From the NCBI RefSeq assembly GCF_000469585.1, contig NZ_AWNK01000011.1, forward strand, positions 53,977 to 117,976: a DNA stretch of 64,000 bases. The letters run 5' to 3'. A program made the position numbers and the translations under genes. The DNA comes from Chrysiogenes arsenatis DSM 11915 (GTDB taxonomy: Bacteria; Chrysiogenota; Chrysiogenetes; Chrysiogenales; Chrysiogenaceae). Shown here piece by piece: positions 45,443-53,983 of the stretch (its first letter is position 1; each line of letters begins with the position of its first letter). The notes below the pieces were generated by a model. That model was not told the DNA's origin and did not search any database. It was given only the letters and a program-made list of their open reading frames with translations.

Positions 45443-46480
45443 ATGGATGGTTTCCATGTCTCATTAGCGGCATTTCGCAATATACCTGAATTTTCGTACA
45501 CTTTCGAAAAAGGCATTTATCCGATTATCGGAGCGAACGGCAGCGGGAAAACATCTTTTTTAGAAGCGATTCACGTTGTAGCGAATATCCGTTCTTTTCG
45601 AACGAATGTATTAAAAGAGTGTATTGCTAAAAAAGAGAAATCTTGTTGTATAACTTTACAAGAAAACGACACGACTCGGCAAATAGCCCTCTTTCATGAC
45701 AAAAAAAATATTTTACTCAATGGGTTTTCTCCACTAAACCTGACGGAATATCTGCAACAACGGGCGGTTATTTCGCTCACTCCTGATGATATTAACCTTA
45801 CAGACAATACCTCTACATCGCGCAGAAAGTTTTTTGACCGTGGTATTTTCTATGATGATGCAGGGTATTTATCGGAATTAACACTTTTTCAAAAAATTCT
45901 CCGGCATCGCAATGCTGTTTTGCGGCAAAATGACCAAAGATCTTTACCATATTGGGATGATCAATACATACCCGCAGCTACCACATTATATAAAAAGCGT
46001 TTTCTCTATTTTGAACGATTACAACAAAAACTCAACTCTATCGAAAAAGAGCTTTCTCTGAGTAAAAAAATAGAACTCTTTCTCCCTTCCAGTCAAAAAA
46101 AATCTTTTTTTGATGATGAGCAGTTTCGTCACGATCTTCACGAAAAACAAGCCGATGATCTCCATTACGGATACACGTCAATTGGTCCGCATCGTGAAGA
46201 GATCACCCTTTTGTATGGTGGAATGAATAGTGGAAAATATGCTTCATACGGTGAAAAACGCTTTATCGCTATCATTCTAAAATTAGCGCAAATTCTGCTG
46301 ATGCAAGAAGCAAAAACTACATTTCCAATTATTTTGATTGATGAAATGAGCGCTGGGCTTGATCACACTTACTCCAAAGCGCTACTCGATATTTTCATCA
46401 CCTTTCCGACCACTTTGATAGTTACTTCCACTACGCCATTCCCTGCTGAAATTCGGACGAATGAAACGTTACAATTTTAG
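45443..46480 (+). CDS. recF: DNA repair and recombination protein RecF
   Basis: A 345-residue SMC-like ATPase for gap repair with RecO/RecR. Walker A GANGSGKT lies near 31-38, SIGPHREE is the family motif, and Walker B reads ILIDEMSAGLD. The signature is ASYGEKR rather than the usual ASQGQQR. AT-rich like dnaN. It begins nine bases after dnaN with little ribosome site, so coupling is likely. Confidence 0.94.
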   Translation: MDGFHVSLAAFRNIPEFSYTFEKGIYPIIGANGSGKTSFLEAIHVVANIRSFRTNVLKECIAKKEKSCCITLQENDTTRQIALFHDKKNILLNGFSPLNLTEYLQQRAVISLTPDDINLTDNTSTSRRKFFDRGIFYDDAGYLSELTLFQKILRHRNAVLRQNDQRSLPYWDDQYIPAATTLYKKRFLYFERLQQKLNSIEKELSLSKKIELFLPSSQKKSFFDDEQFRHDLHEKQADDLHYGYTSIGPHREEITLLYGGMNSGKYASYGEKRFIAIILKLAQILLMQEAKTTFPIILIDEMSAGLDHTYSKALLDIFITFPTTLIVTSTTPFPAEIRTNETLQF

Positions 46481-46503
46481 TGAAAAAAATTCATTTTTGC
46501 GCA

Positions 46504-46531
46504 CTGACAAACTCCCCATATATGCTATACT
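46504..46531 (+). promoter_or_regulatory. Sigma-70-type promoter for pta-ackA
   Basis: CTGACA (46504-46509), a 16-base spacer, and TATACT (46526-46531), 58 bases before the pta start codon, inside the 109-base recF-pta gap. Confidence 0.55.
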
Positions 46532-46589
46532 TCGCCCGAAAATCAGCGTGTATATAGATACAAATTTATAAAAGCAAAGGAGAAAGCCC

Positions 46590-47588
46590 ATGAGTACTCT
46601 TGATAATTTTAAGGCGAAAGCGAAGGGGAATATACGCACAATTATTCTGCCTGAAGGCGAAGATCCTCGCACTGTGGAAGCAGCTCGCATTATTACTGAC
46701 GAAAAAATCAGCAATGTTGTTCTTCTCGGAAATATTGATACTGTACAAAATCAATTCAAAACACTTGGCTTTGCTTTTCACGACATAACCATTATCGAAC
46801 CAGCAACAAGCCCAAAATATGCCGCCTATGTTGATGCGTATTACCAAAAACGCAAAGCAAAAGGGTTAACGCTCGAAGAAGCACAAGAATCAATGAAAGA
46901 CGTTAATTATTATGGCTCTATGGCAGTTTATCTTGGTGATGCGGATGGTTGTGTTACAGGTGCTTGTCATACTACAGGTGACGTTCTGCGTGCCGCACTC
47001 CGTGTCATTGGAACACAGCCAGGGATAAAAACGATATCAAGCTGTTTTATTATGTATAGCGAATCTAACCCGCAATTTGGCGAAAATGGTGCGGTACTTT
47101 TTGCTGATTGTGCCGTGAATCCAAATCCAGATCAGGCACAACTCGCTGAAATTGCCATTTCTACTGCCACCAGTTGCCGCGCGTTTTTAGGCGCTGAACC
47201 GCGTATAGCGATGTTGAGTTTTTCTACAAAAGGTTCCGCTGAACACGCTGATGTCGATAAAGTTCGTGGTGCTATCGAAATTATTCGTAAAAATGCTCCG
47301 GAATTGTCCGTTGATGGTGAGCTGCAAGCCGATGCTGCCCTCATTCCATCAGTTGGCGAAAGAAAAGCACCTGGCAGTGCTGTTGCCGGAAAAGCAAATA
47401 TTCTTGTGTTCCCAACACTCGATGCGGGGAATATCGGATATAAACTCACTGAGCGTTTTGCCAAAGCCGAAGCTATCGGCCCGATTATTCAGGGATTAGC
47501 AAAACCAGTGAATGATCTTTCACGCGGGTGTAAAGCAATGGATATTGTGAATTTAGTGGCTATAACTGCTGTTCAATCAATGAAATAA
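46590..47588 (+). CDS. pta: Phosphate acetyltransferase
   Basis: Interconverts acetyl-CoA and acetyl phosphate. The 332-residue protein is the short, single-domain form, with [12 protein letters not shown] near the N-terminus, [19 protein letters not shown], and [10 protein letters not shown] in the CoA/phosphate site. It lacks the regulatory N-terminal domain of E. coli Pta. AAGGAG precedes the ATG. ackA follows after 23 bases. Together they make ATP from acetyl-CoA or activate acetate for growth. Confidence 0.96.
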   Translation: MSTLDNFKAKAKGNIRTIILPEGEDPRTVEAARIITDEKISNVVLLGNIDTVQNQFKTLGFAFHDITIIEPATSPKYAAYVDAYYQKRKAKGLTLEEAQESMKDVNYYGSMAVYLGDADGCVTGACHTTGDVLRAALRVIGTQPGIKTISSCFIMYSESNPQFGENGAVLFADCAVNPNPDQAQLAEIAISTATSCRAFLGAEPRIAMLSFSTKGSAEHADVDKVRGAIEIIRKNAPELSVDGELQADAALIPSVGERKAPGSAVAGKANILVFPTLDAGNIGYKLTERFAKAEAIGPIIQGLAKPVNDLSRGCKAMDIVNLVAITAVQSMK

Positions 47589-47611
47589 TACGAAAGAAAG
47601 AGAGGTTGCCG

Positions 47612-48868
47612 ATGGATATACTTGCACTGAACTGCGGAAGCTCGTCTGTTAAATACCAGCTATTTAATTGGGACAAAAAAAGCGTTGTAGCCAAAGGTGT
47701 TGTAGAACGCGTTGGTATTGGTGATTCATTTATTATTCATGAAGTGCCGGGTCAGGATACTTTGCGTGAAGAATACGAATGCTCAAACCACGAAAGTGCG
47801 ATTCATTTGATTGTGAAAACATTGACTACTGGGAATGGAAAAGTCGTTGCTGATATGGGGAGTATCAGCGCTGTTGGACATCGCGTGGTACATGGTGGCG
47901 AAAAATTCACCCGTTCTGTGCTCATTGACGACAATGTTATTCAGGCCATTGAAGACGTGCAAGACCTTGCACCGCTGCACAACCCACCAAACCTCTCTGG
48001 TATCCGTGCCGCACAGGCGATTATGCCAAGCGTGCCTCAGATAGCTATTTTCGATACGGCTTTTCACCAGACGATGCCAGAAAAGTCGTTTATGTATGCC
48101 ATCCCAAACACACTGTATTGTGAACACGGTATCCGTCGTTATGGTTTTCATGGCACCTCGCACTTGTACGTCAGCAAACGCGCGGCAGTTCGTCTAGGAA
48201 AACCAGCCCGCGAATGCAATATTATTACCTTACATATTGGTAATGGCGTTTCTATGTGCGCCATTAAAAATGGGTTAAGTTACGATACTTCTATGGGGTT
48301 AACACCTCTGGAAGGTGCCATTATGGGAACGCGTAGCGGTGATCTTGATCCAGCCGTTCCGCTGTTTATCGCCAATAAACTCAATATAACCCCGACAGAT
48401 GTCGATAATATGCTGAATAAAAAAAGCGGTATATTGGGCATCACTGGCAAGTTTACTGATCGTCGTGATGTTATCGAAGCAGCCGCAGCTGGCGATAAGT
48501 TGTGCGAACTCGCTATCGAAATGGAAGCGTATCGCCTGAAAAAATATATCGGTGCGTATGCCGCAGCTCTTGGCCGTGTTGATGCGATTGTCTTTACCGC
48601 TGGTGTTGGCGAAAATGCCGGGGCAATTCGTCAAAAGGTTTTGGAAGATTTAGATTGCCTTGGAATTAAAATCGACTTCGCGCTGAACGCAAAAACTTTC
48701 AGTAAATCTGGTGAAACAGAAATATCGTTGAAAGATTCTGCCATTCGTGTTTTTGTTATTCCAACCAATGAAGAATTGGTATTTGTAGAAGACGTTGTAG
48801 GGATTATCAATAATACCTATTGTGATCATACTGAATACGCGTACACGTTTACTAAAGCTGATTTTTAA
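47612..48868 (+). CDS. ackA: Acetate kinase
   Basis: Converts acetyl phosphate and ADP to acetate and ATP. The 418-residue ASKHA-fold protein has LNCGSSSVKYQLF at the N-terminus, GHRVVHGG, FDTAFHQTMP, RYGFHGTSH, LHIGNG, MGLTPLEGAIMGTRSGDLDPA and FTAGVGENA, all diagnostic. ATG 47612 with AGAGG upstream is preferred over TTG 47606. A strong terminator follows at 48918. Confidence 0.97.
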   Translation: MDILALNCGSSSVKYQLFNWDKKSVVAKGVVERVGIGDSFIIHEVPGQDTLREEYECSNHESAIHLIVKTLTTGNGKVVADMGSISAVGHRVVHGGEKFTRSVLIDDNVIQAIEDVQDLAPLHNPPNLSGIRAAQAIMPSVPQIAIFDTAFHQTMPEKSFMYAIPNTLYCEHGIRRYGFHGTSHLYVSKRAAVRLGKPARECNIITLHIGNGVSMCAIKNGLSYDTSMGLTPLEGAIMGTRSGDLDPAVPLFIANKLNITPTDVDNMLNKKSGILGITGKFTDRRDVIEAAAAGDKLCELAIEMEAYRLKKYIGAYAAALGRVDAIVFTAGVGENAGAIRQKVLEDLDCLGIKIDFALNAKTFSKSGETEISLKDSAIRVFVIPTNEELVFVEDVVGIINNTYCDHTEYAYTFTKADF

Positions 48869-48917
48869 CCCAACGCGTATTTTATTGGACATTCACCTTC
48901 AGAGTTTATACAAGCTA

Positions 48918-48947
48918 ACGGGAGCGCAGAAGCGCTCCCGTTTTTTT
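48918..48947 (+). terminator. Intrinsic terminator after ackA
   Basis: Ten-base-pair GC-rich stem (arms ACGGGAGCGC and GCGCTCCCGT), four-base loop AGAA, followed by TTTTTT. It ends only two bases before the ribosome site of mntP, so any mntP transcript from upstream must read through it. Confidence 0.92.
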
Positions 48948-48962
48948 ATGGAGCAAGCATCG

Positions 48963-49529
48963 ATGGATACCGCAACCGTTTTTTTGATCGCCGTCGGCCT
49001 TGCGATGGACGCTTTTGCGGTAAGTATCACTACCGGATTTACCGCACGGTGTTTCCAAATCAAGTATGCACTGCGTGTTGCACTGCTTTTTGGTGGATTC
49101 CAAGCTATTATGCCTATCATAGGGTATTTGGCGGGTTTGAATTTTCGCGAATCAATATCAAGTTATAGCCATTGGGTGGCCTTTTTTCTGTTAGCCGCCA
49201 TCGGGACAAAAATGATATGGGAATCATGGCAAAAGACAAACGATGATAGCTGCCCAGTTACTGATGAGGCGAAATTCCATTCATTATTTCGCCTCTTTGC
49301 CTTAGCGATAGCAACCAGTATTGATGCATTAGCTGTTGGCGTCGGGATTTCTTTACTCAACGTGGATATTTTTTATCCCGCTATTGTGATCGGTATAGTC
49401 ACATTTATCATGTCTATTGCAGGCGTTTATTTGGGAAATCGATTTGGCCACAGTGGTGAAAATCGGATGGAATTTATCGGAGGATTGATTCTTATTGCTA
49501 TTGGGTTCAAAATACTGCTTGAAGGATAG
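48963..49529 (+). CDS. mntP: Manganese efflux pump MntP
   Basis: A 188-residue inner-membrane protein of six predicted helices, with the duplicated family motifs AMDAFAVSITTG near 14-25 and TSIDALAVGVGI in the second half, whose Asp residues are the expected metal ligands. It exports Mn2+. The frame opens inside ackA, but the ATG at 48963 with GGAG nine bases upstream gives the normal MntP start. No yybP-ykoY manganese riboswitch was recognised upstream; the leader is instead an intrinsic terminator. Confidence 0.93.
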   Translation: MDTATVFLIAVGLAMDAFAVSITTGFTARCFQIKYALRVALLFGGFQAIMPIIGYLAGLNFRESISSYSHWVAFFLLAAIGTKMIWESWQKTNDDSCPVTDEAKFHSLFRLFALAIATSIDALAVGVGISLLNVDIFYPAIVIGIVTFIMSIAGVYLGNRFGHSGENRMEFIGGLILIAIGFKILLEG

Positions 49530-49578
49530 GCATTGTTATTTTCGCTGACTCAACGCCAAACGATACAGGTGAACACAC

Positions 49579-50553
49579 ATGATTGAACAGCCATTACCAC
49601 TTACTTTTCGCGACATTTATGAGCGCTTTCAATCTGAACTCGCCTTGAGTATCCTTGCCGGCTCTGGCATGAAAAACCCAGTAACCAATGGCAGAATCCA
49701 AAAAAGTGGACTAGCGCTCGCTGGGTTTATGGAATTTATTCACACCGATAGAGTGCAAATTTGGGGGCAAACCGAAGTTGGCTACCTTCACTCCCTGCCT
49801 ATAGACCGCGCTGAAGCCCAAGTAGAAAATTTCCTTACCCATCCCTTTCCTGGCATTATCCTTTGCCATGCGCAGGAAATACCCACTTTTTTAGCGGAAC
49901 TTTGCCAAAAACATACCGTACCGCTCTTGTATTCAGCGCAACCTTCTGGGCATATCATCACCACCGTTTCGCGCTATTTAGAGTATGAACTGGCTCCCGA
50001 AACCATCGTTCATGGTGGCATGATGGATGTTCACGGCATCGGGATTTTGATAACCGGTGAAAGTGGCATCGGGAAAAGTGAGTGTTGCCTTGATCTGGTT
50101 TCCCATGGACACCGGTTAGTGGCCGACGACGTGGTGTCAGTACGCAACATTTCTGACGAGCTCGTGGCTTTTTCAACACCTGAGCTGGAACACCATATGG
50201 AAGTGCGCGGGATGGGGATTATTGATATCCGCGATCTGTTTGGCGCAGCCAGTGTGCGGCGCAAAAAGCGCGTGGAAGTGATTATTCAGCTCGATAGTTG
50301 GACCAAAGAAAAAAGTGTCGGATACGAACGGGTCGACTTCCAAGATCGCACTATTGACATCCTTGGTGTCACACTGCCATTTGTGACGTTTCCGATGCGT
50401 CCTGGACGAAATATCGCGAAAATTATTGAAGTGCTGGCGCGCAATACTATCCTCAGAAACATGGGTCAACGGACACATGAGCGGTTGATGGGAACATTGC
50501 AGCACACCATGGAAAGACATGCCCGTAACCTTTCCCTGAAGCACGAGGAGTAA
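49579..50553 (+). CDS. hprK: HPr kinase/phosphorylase
   Basis: A 324-residue bifunctional enzyme that phosphorylates or dephosphorylates the regulatory serine of HPr. The P-loop GESGIGKS is at 160-167, preceded by DVHGIGIL; the signature EVRGMGIIDI is at 208-217. A substrate HPr lies in the same run at 53697 with a serine in the right place. First gene of a long plus-strand operon with rapZ and PTS genes, as seen in many Gram-negatives where the PTS is largely regulatory. Confidence 0.95.
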   Translation: MIEQPLPLTFRDIYERFQSELALSILAGSGMKNPVTNGRIQKSGLALAGFMEFIHTDRVQIWGQTEVGYLHSLPIDRAEAQVENFLTHPFPGIILCHAQEIPTFLAELCQKHTVPLLYSAQPSGHIITTVSRYLEYELAPETIVHGGMMDVHGIGILITGESGIGKSECCLDLVSHGHRLVADDVVSVRNISDELVAFSTPELEHHMEVRGMGIIDIRDLFGAASVRRKKRVEVIIQLDSWTKEKSVGYERVDFQDRTIDILGVTLPFVTFPMRPGRNIAKIIEVLARNTILRNMGQRTHERLMGTLQHTMERHARNLSLKHEE

Positions 50554-50556
50554 TAT

Positions 50557-51414
50557 ATGGAAACCGTTTTTATTGCAGGTCTCGCCGGAGCTGGTAAAAC
50601 CACTGCCGCCGCTGTGTTGGAAGATATCGGGTATTATCGGGTGGATAACATCCCGTTACCGCTGGTAGAAACGGTTATTGAAGAACTTGGTCGGCTAGAG
50701 TACGAACGGGTATGTATTGTTATTGGCACCTTGTACGCGGCACAAACGGACACGCTGCAGCAGATTATCGACCATCTTTCCACAAAAGGGATTAGCGTCC
50801 GAACCTTGTTGTTAATCGCCGACGAAGATGAAATACTCCGCCGCTACTCCATTACGCGGCGTACTCACCCTTTCCAGGGGGAACTTCACGACGCATTGGC
50901 GCGCGAACGGAACTATATTGGTGGCTGGCTGAATGTTTTTGACACCACGCTCGATACGACCGATATGACAATTCATCAACTGAAAGGGCAACTGATAGAT
51001 CTTTTTGATCCCGAAGGTCAACAGAAGGTGTTGAACATCACCTTTGTGTCGTTCGGTTTTAAGTACGGTATCTACCGCAGCGCTGACAACGTGATTGATG
51101 TCCGTTTCCTGCCCAACCCCTATTTTGTCCCTGAATTACGGCAAAAAACGGGATTAGAAAATGAAATTTACCGTTTTGTGATTCTGGATCCGCAAACGCA
51201 GGACTTTATCGCCCGCTGGCGCGAGATGTTTGATGCCATGTTTGCTTGGTACGTGCAGGAAGGAAAGGCGTACGCTACGATTGCCTTTGGGTGTACCGGT
51301 GGCCGCCATCGCAGCGTTTCGCTTGCTCGCTACTTCAGCCATCACTATTCAGGGATGGAAAAGTACCGTGTTTCTGTCTATCATAGAGATCACCAAAAAG
51401 AAAATTCCGTTTAA
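50557..51414 (+). CDS. rapZ: RNase adapter / nucleotide-binding protein RapZ
   Basis: A 285-residue protein with a P-loop GLAGAGKT (8-15) and the conserved C-terminal RNA-binding domain (SFGFKYGIYRSADNVIDVRFLPNPY, FGCTGGRHRSV). In E. coli RapZ steers small-RNA decay for GlmS control; in other bacteria the YvcJ/RapZ role is less clear. It begins three bases after hprK. hprK-rapZ-PTS is a conserved neighbourhood. hfq is encoded in the same window. Confidence 0.95.
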   Translation: METVFIAGLAGAGKTTAAAVLEDIGYYRVDNIPLPLVETVIEELGRLEYERVCIVIGTLYAAQTDTLQQIIDHLSTKGISVRTLLLIADEDEILRRYSITRRTHPFQGELHDALARERNYIGGWLNVFDTTLDTTDMTIHQLKGQLIDLFDPEGQQKVLNITFVSFGFKYGIYRSADNVIDVRFLPNPYFVPELRQKTGLENEIYRFVILDPQTQDFIARWREMFDAMFAWYVQEGKAYATIAFGCTGGRHRSVSLARYFSHHYSGMEKYRVSVYHRDHQKENSV

Positions 51415-51448
51415 CCGCTGGTCGCGATTGAGTATAAAGGAGAACCAC

Positions 51449-51865
51449 ATGATTGGAATTATCATTGCTACCCACGGAAACCTCGCCCGTGAATTACTAC
51501 AAACCGCTGAATCGATCGTTGGGCCTCAGGAAGGGATTGACTTGCTGAGTATCGACTTTCAGGATGACGTTGACGCTATTTTTAGTAAATACGAAAAAGC
51601 GCTCGGTGATATCGATACTGGCAACGGTGTGTTGATATTGACCGATATGTTTGGGGGAACTCCATCGAACATATCACTTTCCTACCTGAACAATCAAAAT
51701 GTCGAAGTGTTGACGGGTGTCAATCTTCCAATGGTCATTCGTGTTCTGGTGGAACGCTCCGAAGCCACCTCTTCGCATGAACTCGCATCCAAAGCTCGCG
51801 AAGAGGGAATTAGTGGAATAGTTCTTGCGTCTGAAATAATGAGGCAGAAAATTGAAGAAATCTAG
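51449..51865 (+). CDS. PTS mannose-family EIIA protein
   Basis: A 138-residue EIIA of the mannose family. His9 in ATHG is the expected phosphorylation site, and DMFGGTPSN is the family motif near 72-80. It passes phosphate from HPr to EIIB. ATG 51449 follows AAAGGAG; the longer frame inside rapZ is ignored. It overlaps the EIIB gene by 14 bases. Confidence 0.93.
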   Translation: MIGIIIATHGNLARELLQTAESIVGPQEGIDLLSIDFQDDVDAIFSKYEKALGDIDTGNGVLILTDMFGGTPSNISLSYLNNQNVEVLTGVNLPMVIRVLVERSEATSSHELASKAREEGISGIVLASEIMRQKIEEI

Positions 51866-52301
51866 TTTCATTCGGGTTGATGAGCGGCTCATTCACGGGC
51901 AGGTGGTTCACGGCTGGCTCCGTTACCTGAAAGTGAAAGCTATTGTGGTGGTCGATCGCGAGGTGGCACTCGATAAATTGCGGCAACAGATTTATCAGTG
52001 CGCCGTTCCGCGCCATATAACGGTTCATTTTGTCCGTCCGGAAGAGTGTGGCGGTTTACTTGATGAAGGCGAAGCGACCCTTTTTCTCTTTAAAAGTATC
52101 GATCAAATGGCCGCCGCAATTGCGGCGCACGAAGTGGAAACTATTAACGTGGGCTGTGTCCAAAAAACGGCCAGTCGCACACATAGTTTTGATGCCATAT
52201 CGATTTCTGATGCGGAACTCGCCCAGCTCACAAACATGAAAAATGCTGGTATGGTAATCACTTTTCAACAAGTCCCAGGAGGGAAAAAATTCACACTTTG
52301 A
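51852..52301 (+). CDS. PTS mannose/fructose/sorbose-family EIIB protein
   Basis: A 149-residue EIIB with the phosphohistidine motif DERLIHGQV (His15). The start is a TTG at 51852 with GAGG seven bases upstream, the only start that gives a complete family N-terminus. It receives phosphate from EIIA and phosphorylates sugar entering through EIIC/EIID. The sugar cannot be named from sequence. Confidence 0.92.
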   Translation: MKKSSFIRVDERLIHGQVVHGWLRYLKVKAIVVVDREVALDKLRQQIYQCAVPRHITVHFVRPEECGGLLDEGEATLFLFKSIDQMAAAIAAHEVETINVGCVQKTASRTHSFDAISISDAELAQLTNMKNAGMVITFQQVPGGKKFTL

Positions 52302-52984
52302 TGGAACCCATTCTCCTTACTCTCCTTTTTGCCTGTATCGAGATAGATCGCTACAGCTTTGGTCAGTTTGGCTTTTCGCAGCCATTGATCGGCTGTACGC
52401 TGGCAGGTGCTTTGGTGGGAAACTGGGAAATGGGGTTGATGTGTGGCGCGGCAATACAGTTGTTGTGGGTAAGTTTTATCCCAGCAGGAGCCAGTATGTA
52501 CACGAACGAGTCGGTGGCGGCATCGGCATTTGCCGCATTTGCCGCCTCGCAAATTTCCATCGACGCGACCGGCTTAATGGTCGCGTTTCTCCTGATTTTC
52601 CCCCTCACCTTCATGGCGCTATTACTCGATACCCTTGGTCGGAATGCCAATGGCTTTTTTGCTGGCGCGGCGAAATATCACATCACTCAAGGGAACCACG
52701 GCATTGCCAGTCGCTTTCACCTTGCTGGTATTGCTATTAACAGCCTCAACGGAATGATCATCGGCTGGGTTGGATTTATGGGTCTTTCGTTTGTGTTCCC
52801 CTATATCAACCGCTTAGTGCACCACTTCCAATTTGCTACAGGTCTTGCACTGCAGTGGTATTTATTGCCCGTCATCGGTATTCTCTTTTTGGCACACGAT
52901 AACTTTCAAAATCGGCGCTCTTTCTACTACTCACTCGCCGGAATAGCCTGTGGCGGTGCAATTATCTGGGGAGGCTGGTTATGA
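52301..52984 (+). CDS. PTS mannose-family EIIC permease
   Basis: A 227-residue membrane protein of about six helices with the EIIC features GxLVGNWEMGLMCGAAIQLLWV and PAGASMYTNESVAA. It forms the sugar channel with EIID. Start ATG 52301 overlaps the EIIB stop (TGATG); a TTG three bases earlier is possible. AGGAGGG lies rather far upstream (17 bases). It is somewhat shorter than ManY. Confidence 0.9.
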   Translation: MEPILLTLLFACIEIDRYSFGQFGFSQPLIGCTLAGALVGNWEMGLMCGAAIQLLWVSFIPAGASMYTNESVAASAFAAFAASQISIDATGLMVAFLLIFPLTFMALLLDTLGRNANGFFAGAAKYHITQGNHGIASRFHLAGIAINSLNGMIIGWVGFMGLSFVFPYINRLVHHFQFATGLALQWYLLPVIGILFLAHDNFQNRRSFYYSLAGIACGGAIIWGGWL

Positions 52985-53712
52985 ATATTTTTGCATTCGG
53001 ACGCGTGCTGTGGCGGCTCTTTTTTATTCAATCGTCGTGGAATTTCAATAATATGCAAGGGATTGGCTTTTATCATGCCTCGTGGCCACTGCTGCGCACA
53101 CTTCGTTTACCTGAAACCACGATCAGAAATTTTGCACGGTACTTTAACACGAACCCGTACCTTGCGGGCATTAGCGTGGGGGTCGCGCTGCATTATGAAT
53201 ACAAGCACGGATCGCATTTAGCGACTGACTATAAGAGCGCATTGTCGAGTTTTCTGGGTGCCGTCGGGGATGGATTTTTTTGGGCGACGTTTCGCCCCGC
53301 AATTTTCGCGGTTGGTGTTGTGCTCGCCATGTACGAACCAACGCGGCCATTCGCCTTTTGGATACCGTTAGTGGTGTATGCCTCAGTTACCATTCTTACG
53401 CGCATTGTTGGTTTTTTTATGGGATACCATTACGGCATGGAGGTTATTCACCGTTTACGTCCTGACATCCTGCACACCGTGATTGATGGCTTAAAACACT
53501 CGCATTACTTTCTGGCTGGTTTACTCACGACGATAGTGCTGCATCGTATTACAGAACAGTTCGAGATGGCTTATGTTGCTCTAGCAGGGGGAATTCTGAT
53601 CCTAACACTCGCACTATTTCACTTTATGCGGGTAAACCTCTTTGTTATAGTAGCGGCGCTGCTCGTTTTGATACTCGAATTTTTAGGGATTATGCAATGG
53701 CCACACACCTGA
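52981..53712 (+). CDS. PTS mannose-family EIID protein
   Basis: A 243-residue membrane partner of EIIC. The N-terminal part has the typical FFIQSSWNFNNMQGIGF and FNTNPYLAGISVGVA segments and GAVGDGFFWATFRP; hydrophobic helices fill the C-terminus. It overlaps the EIIC gene by ATGA and the HPr gene by 16 bases. Shorter than E. coli ManZ (about 280) but with all recognisable motifs. Confidence 0.92.
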   Translation: MNIFAFGRVLWRLFFIQSSWNFNNMQGIGFYHASWPLLRTLRLPETTIRNFARYFNTNPYLAGISVGVALHYEYKHGSHLATDYKSALSSFLGAVGDGFFWATFRPAIFAVGVVLAMYEPTRPFAFWIPLVVYASVTILTRIVGFFMGYHYGMEVIHRLRPDILHTVIDGLKHSHYFLAGLLTTIVLHRITEQFEMAYVALAGGILILTLALFHFMRVNLFVIVAALLVLILEFLGIMQWPHT

Positions 53713-53981
53713 ACACATGTAAGAAGGTAATTAAAATTCAAAATCGCCTTGGTCTCCATGCACGAGCAGCCGCCAAATTGGTAAAAGTGGCCACCGCATG
53801 GGATGCCAAACTCACCCTGAGCCACATGGGTCGCAATGTGAACGCCAAGAGTATTCTTGGACTGCTCATGCTGGCCGCTCCGATGGGGAGTGAAGTGGAA
53901 ATTGTGGCTGAAGGAGTCGATGCGCAAGAGGCGTTAGAAGCCGTGGAGACTTTGTTTAACCAACGCTTTGACGAGGAATAA
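53697..53981 (+). CDS. Phosphocarrier protein HPr
   Basis: A 94-residue HPr with His21 in NRLGLHARAA, the enzyme I phosphorylation site, and Ser52 in NAKSILGLLMLA, the HprK target. It has about six extra N-terminal residues compared with most HPr. Its gene overlaps EIID and is followed two bases later by enzyme I, so the full phosphorelay EI-HPr-EIIA-EIIB is encoded in one run. Confidence 0.95.
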   Translation: MATHLNTCKKVIKIQNRLGLHARAAAKLVKVATAWDAKLTLSHMGRNVNAKSILGLLMLAAPMGSEVEIVAEGVDAQEALEAVETLFNQRFDEE

Positions 53982-53983
53982 CC

